Shown piece after piece: positions 6,086 to 7,814 of a stretch of DNA of 7,814 nt. The notes beneath the pieces are model-generated. The model did not search any database, was not told the origin of the DNA, and saw only the letters and a list, made by a program, of their open reading frames with translations. The translations under genes were made by a program, and so were the position numbers. Location of the stretch: contig JAIRLK010000177.1 of NCBI GenBank assembly GCA_031259515.1, positions 1 to 7,814 of the forward strand, in the 5' to 3' direction. The DNA is from Treponema sp. (lineage in GTDB: Bacteria > Spirochaetota > Spirochaetia > Treponematales > Breznakiellaceae). The stretch's first letter is position 1. The number at the start of each line of letters is the position of its first letter.

Positions 6086-7242
6086 GGAAGAATCCGGGCT
6101 CCCCCCGCAGGCTTCATCTCGTATGTCAGGGGATGGAAGCCGAAAATCCGCTCGTAATCGTCCAGACGACGCCGGTATTCCGTTATCGCCGTATCGTCGA
6201 GAATGGTATACGTACAGCCGCCGAACCCCTGACCGGTCATACGGGAGCCCAAAACCCCCTCGATCTCCTGAGCCCGCTTTACAAGCCAGTCAATTTCCGG
6301 ACAGGAAACTTCGTACAAGTCCCTGAGGCTTTCATGGGAATGGAAGAAAATTTTAGAAAGGGAGGGAAAATCGGCCTTTTTAAGGGCGTCTTCCGCATCG
6401 ATAACTCTCCTAAGCTCCTGGACTATGTGCATACACCGCCGCCGGATCTCTTCGGGCAGGTCCCCCATGTATTCCACCAGGTCGGCGGCGGCAAAGTTCC
6501 GGAAATTGATCCCCTGCTTCCGCTGGGAAAGGAGATCCAGCCCTTTTTTGATGTCCTGCCTCCGCTGTTTCAGTTCATCCTCCACCCCCATCTTGGGGAC
6601 CCGTGAATCCATGACGAGGAATTTATACTTGGAAAGGGGGGATTTTATCTTTTTGACCTCCATAGAGGCCTCATCAACCATAAGGAAATTATCCTTTCGG
6701 GCCGAAAGGGCGATGAGGTAGTCCACCGAGCTCGTATCTTTTCCAAAAAAGACCGTTTGGGACGCGATAAGGCGGTTAAGAAGCTCCTTATCGCTGATAT
6801 TGACTTTGAAAAACCCTTTAAGAGCTACCGCGGCGGCTACTTCTATGGCGGAAGATGAAGCCAAGCCCACCTGTTGCGGAATATTACCGGCCAGGGTAAA
6901 ATTCAGCCCTTTAACTGGATATCCCAATTCGGCGAACAGGTGTATAGCCACTTTGATATAATTTGCCCAACGGTCTTCCCGTTTGTACTTCAAATTGACC
7001 AGGGTAGTCCGTTTACGTTCTCCCATATCGGCGGCAAAAAAACGAAGGGAATTATCCTTCCTGAGACTGACCGCAACCCTGATATACCGGTCTACCGCGG
7101 AAGATAGGAATAATCCGGCCTTTGGTTCACCATGCTCACCCAGATAATGGATACGGCCGGGCGCTTCGGCAATGACAACAGGTTCGGCTCGGTCTTCGTC
7201 TAACTCGTATTCAGTACGATGGATGGGACCGATGTCCAACAT
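6070..7242 (-). CDS. Galactokinase-family GHMP sugar kinase with altered sugar motif
   Basis: A 390-residue cytosolic kinase expected to transfer phosphate from ATP to a sugar. Motif I is APGRIHYLGEHGE (27-39) with the transition-state Arg at R30. Motif II is PQQVGLASSSA (122-132), the phosphate loop. Motif III is GSRMTGQGFGGC (332-343). D174 in SSVDYL stands where galactokinases have the catalytic Asp of MDQ. The C-terminal KPAGGARI is also family-like, and the length fits galactokinase (about 380-400). The galactokinase signature GEHTDY is changed: E36 and H37 remain but the next residues are GE, not TDY, and MDQ is VDY. The sugar may therefore not be galactose. No galT, galE or transporter gene is adjacent in the window. 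GAGG at 7252-7255 is 9 bases before the ATG. Assignment to the fold is firm; the substrate is open. Confidence 0.88.
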   Translation of the reverse strand: MLDIGPIHRTEYELDEDRAEPVVIAEAPGRIHYLGEHGEPKAGLFLSSAVDRYIRVAVSLRKDNSLRFFAADMGERKRTTLVNLKYKREDRWANYIKVAIHLFAELGYPVKGLNFTLAGNIPQQVGLASSSAIEVAAAVALKGFFKVNISDKELLNRLIASQTVFFGKDTSSVDYLIALSARKDNFLMVDEASMEVKKIKSPLSKYKFLVMDSRVPKMGVEDELKQRRQDIKKGLDLLSQRKQGINFRNFAAADLVEYMGDLPEEIRRRCMHIVQELRRVIDAEDALKKADFPSLSKIFFHSHESLRDLYEVSCPEIDWLVKRAQEIEGVLGSRMTGQGFGGCTYTILDDTAITEYRRRLDDYERIFGFHPLTYEMKPAGGARILPPRTE

Positions 7243-7278
7243 ATTTTAAAACCTCGCTGAAAAATATTTATATTGCTA

Positions 7279-7339
7279 AGAAAATTTCTATACATTGCAA
7301 AGAAAGTTCCTATTTCTTATATACTATCTGAAAATTTCA
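7279..7339. promoter_or_regulatory. Array of three GAAA-N-TTTC dyads upstream of the GHMP kinase
   Basis: AGAAA-A-TTTCT (7279-7289) and TGAAA-A-TTTCA (7329-7339) are perfect odd-centred palindromes, and AGAAA-G-TTCCT (7301-7311) has one mismatch. Their centres are at 7284, 7306 and 7334. The first two are part of a tandem repeat: 7272-7291 and 7294-7313 match at 17 of 20 positions with a 22-base period. The set looks like an operator for a dimeric regulator; which regulator is unknown. AT richness makes some chance palindromes likely. Confidence 0.4.
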
Positions 7340-7349
7340 ATTTATTCAA
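7321..7349 (-). promoter_or_regulatory. Candidate promoter for the GHMP kinase
   Basis: On the minus strand TTGAAT (7349-7344), 17 bases, TAGTAT (7326-7321), each a 4/6 match to consensus, in AT-rich DNA. One GAAA-N-TTTC dyad fills the spacer and the other two fall just after the expected start near 7314, an arrangement typical of repression. Other AT-rich boxes nearby could serve instead. Confidence 0.25.
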
Positions 7350-7369
7350 TCAAAAAATCAAAATCTTCT

Positions 7370-7415
7370 GAGCCGGCCTCAAAACCTGATTAGTTTCGAC
7401 CGGCTCGCGGTTTTT
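7370..7415. terminator. GAGCCGG/CCGGCTC hairpin with T-rich flanks on both strands
   Basis: GAGCCGG (7370-7376) pairs perfectly with CCGGCTC (7400-7406), and AAAC/GTTT can add a short inner stem. On the + strand TTTTT (7411-7415) begins 4 bases after the stem; on the minus strand T-rich DNA also follows the stem. It fits a bidirectional intrinsic terminator. No gene ending here is visible on the + strand; a minus-strand transcript from the right is possible. Confidence 0.4.
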
Positions 7416-7609
7416 GGGGCTTACACCCTTCGCAGGCCCAAAGGAACCCACGTTATACATAAAACCAAAAAGCCGGCCTAATGTAACGGAAATTTCCAAA
7501 AGAATTCGACCGCCCTCGCCAGGAAACGATGCCTGCCCCCCTCTGCGTAACGAGCCGTACCCCTTTTGGGGTTTAATACCCCGCCCCTTGAGGCGCTTCT
7601 TACTGGGGG

Positions 7610-7632
7610 TGCGGGGGATTTGTTCCCCCGCA
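7610..7632. repeat. Perfect 9-bp GC-rich hairpin
   Basis: TGCGGGGGA (7610-7618) and TCCCCCGCA (7624-7632) pair perfectly around TTTGT. No T run follows, so it reads more like a REP-type palindrome or an RNA structural element than a terminator. Whether it is dispersed in the genome cannot be told from one window. Confidence 0.45.
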
Positions 7633-7664
7633 TACACAAATCTTTCAAGGAGAAATCTTCGATA

Positions 7665-7691
7665 CCGCAGGGCGCAGGGCTTGCCCTGCGG
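7665..7691 (+). terminator. Terminator-like hairpin at the intron insertion site
   Basis: CCGCAGGGC (7665-7673) and GCCCTGCGG (7683-7691) form a perfect 9-bp stem with a 9-base loop. The left arm is partly duplicated (GCAGGGC at 7667-7673 and 7674-7680), so an alternative stem with a tighter loop can form. It is followed by TTGTTCAT, then the intron at 7700. Group IIC introns use such a hairpin plus a few downstream bases as their target. No upstream gene that it would terminate is visible. Confidence 0.6.
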
Positions 7692-7699
7692 TTGTTCAT

Positions 7700-7814
7700 G
7701 TGCGCCCGGCATGGGGAGTAACTTGGCGGTGAAAGTCCGTTACACGCTTGGTAGTAGGAAGTGTTAGCTGAACGGCAAGGGTGTCCATCGTGAGGTGGAA
7801 TCTGAAGGAAGCCG
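7700..7814 (+). mobile_element. Group II intron, 5' end (probably group IIC), cut by window edge
   Basis: The sequence starts with the GTGCG 5' splice consensus and continues with the GCCCGGCATGGG block and then domain I elements. The later part (GGCAAGGGTGTCC, then GGAATCTGAAGGAAGC) is a strongly conserved signature of bacterial group II introns. Helices can be drawn: GTAAC (7718-7722) with GTTAC (7739-7743), ACAC (7742-7745) with GTGT (7761-7764) as an alternative neighbour, and CCATC (7785-7789) with GGTGG (7794-7798) closed by a GTGA tetraloop of GNRA type. From memory, the Oceanobacillus iheyensis IIC intron has the same layout with different bases in the last stem and a GCGA loop. Position after a terminator-like hairpin also supports IIC. 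Only 115 bases are present; the rest of the ribozyme, the reverse transcriptase and the 3' splice site lie outside the window. Confidence 0.88.

Larger units (their letters stand above)
7416..7699. other. Hairpin-rich intergenic DNA without a convincing gene
   Basis: Together with the promoter DNA to its left, 7243-7699 is a gap of more than 450 bases. Open frames of up to about 120 codons exist on both strands here, but they lack ribosome sites and recognisable sequence, and one of them runs into the intron. Visible structure includes ACCCC-TTTT-GGGGT (7559-7572), followed by a further ACCCC that can compete for the same GGGGT, and the palindrome GGAAATTTCC (7488-7497). AGCCGGCCT occurs at 7371-7379 and again at 7471-7479. 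An AAGGAG at 7646-7651 is not followed by a usable ATG. Confidence 0.5.

Noticed and set aside
7350..7712. A 120-codon open frame on the minus strand in the right-hand gap
   Set aside because: No ribosome site, no family resemblance, composition set by hairpin arms, and its 5' end lies inside the group II intron.
7414..7767. A 117-codon open frame on the + strand crossing the intron boundary
   Set aside because: It reads through the 5' splice site into ribozyme sequence and has no ribosome site or recognisable motif.

Overview
The window looks like chromosomal DNA from a spirochaete, most likely a Treponema with moderate to high GC (termite-gut type). I base this on the mix of gene families: a long PilZ protein with the spirochaetal middle region, a SurE / TPR / TPR-NHL-VWA operon, and GC-rich genes separated by AT-rich promoter DNA. 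The genus is an inference; no rRNA or other marker gene is present.

Layout. A PilZ-domain gene (10-1062, +) converges on a minus-strand block, and about 160 bases holding paired small hairpins separate them. The block, read right to left, is surE (5945-5148), a cytosolic TPR protein (5136-4435), an exported TPR + six-blade NHL propeller + VWA-like protein (4438-2366) and an M24 Xaa-Pro peptidase (2325-1222). Gaps are 11 bases, an ATGA stop/start overlap, and 40 bases, so this is probably one operon. A candidate sigma70-type promoter lies at 6012-6040. Its leader is almost entirely a four-copy, 16-base-period repeat whose last copy contains the surE ribosome binding site and touches the ATG. 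Upstream is a separately expressed galactokinase-family GHMP kinase (7242-6070, -) with an altered sugar-recognition motif. Its upstream DNA carries three GAAA-N-TTTC dyads that look like operator sites.

The right end (about 7350-7699) has no convincing gene but several strong hairpins. The last hairpin is followed after 8 bases by the 5' end of a group II intron (7700 to the window edge). Insertion just behind a terminator-like hairpin is the habit of group IIC introns. The intron's reverse transcriptase ORF and 3' end lie beyond the window.

How the genes may work together: the operon joins nucleotide turnover (SurE), peptide turnover (M24) and two scaffold-type TPR proteins, one cytosolic and one exported. 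The sequence does not show a shared pathway; co-expression is the only link I can support. The least ordinary items are the surE leader repeat, the dyad array at the GHMP kinase, the composite NHL/VWA protein with a degraded metal site, and the intron.
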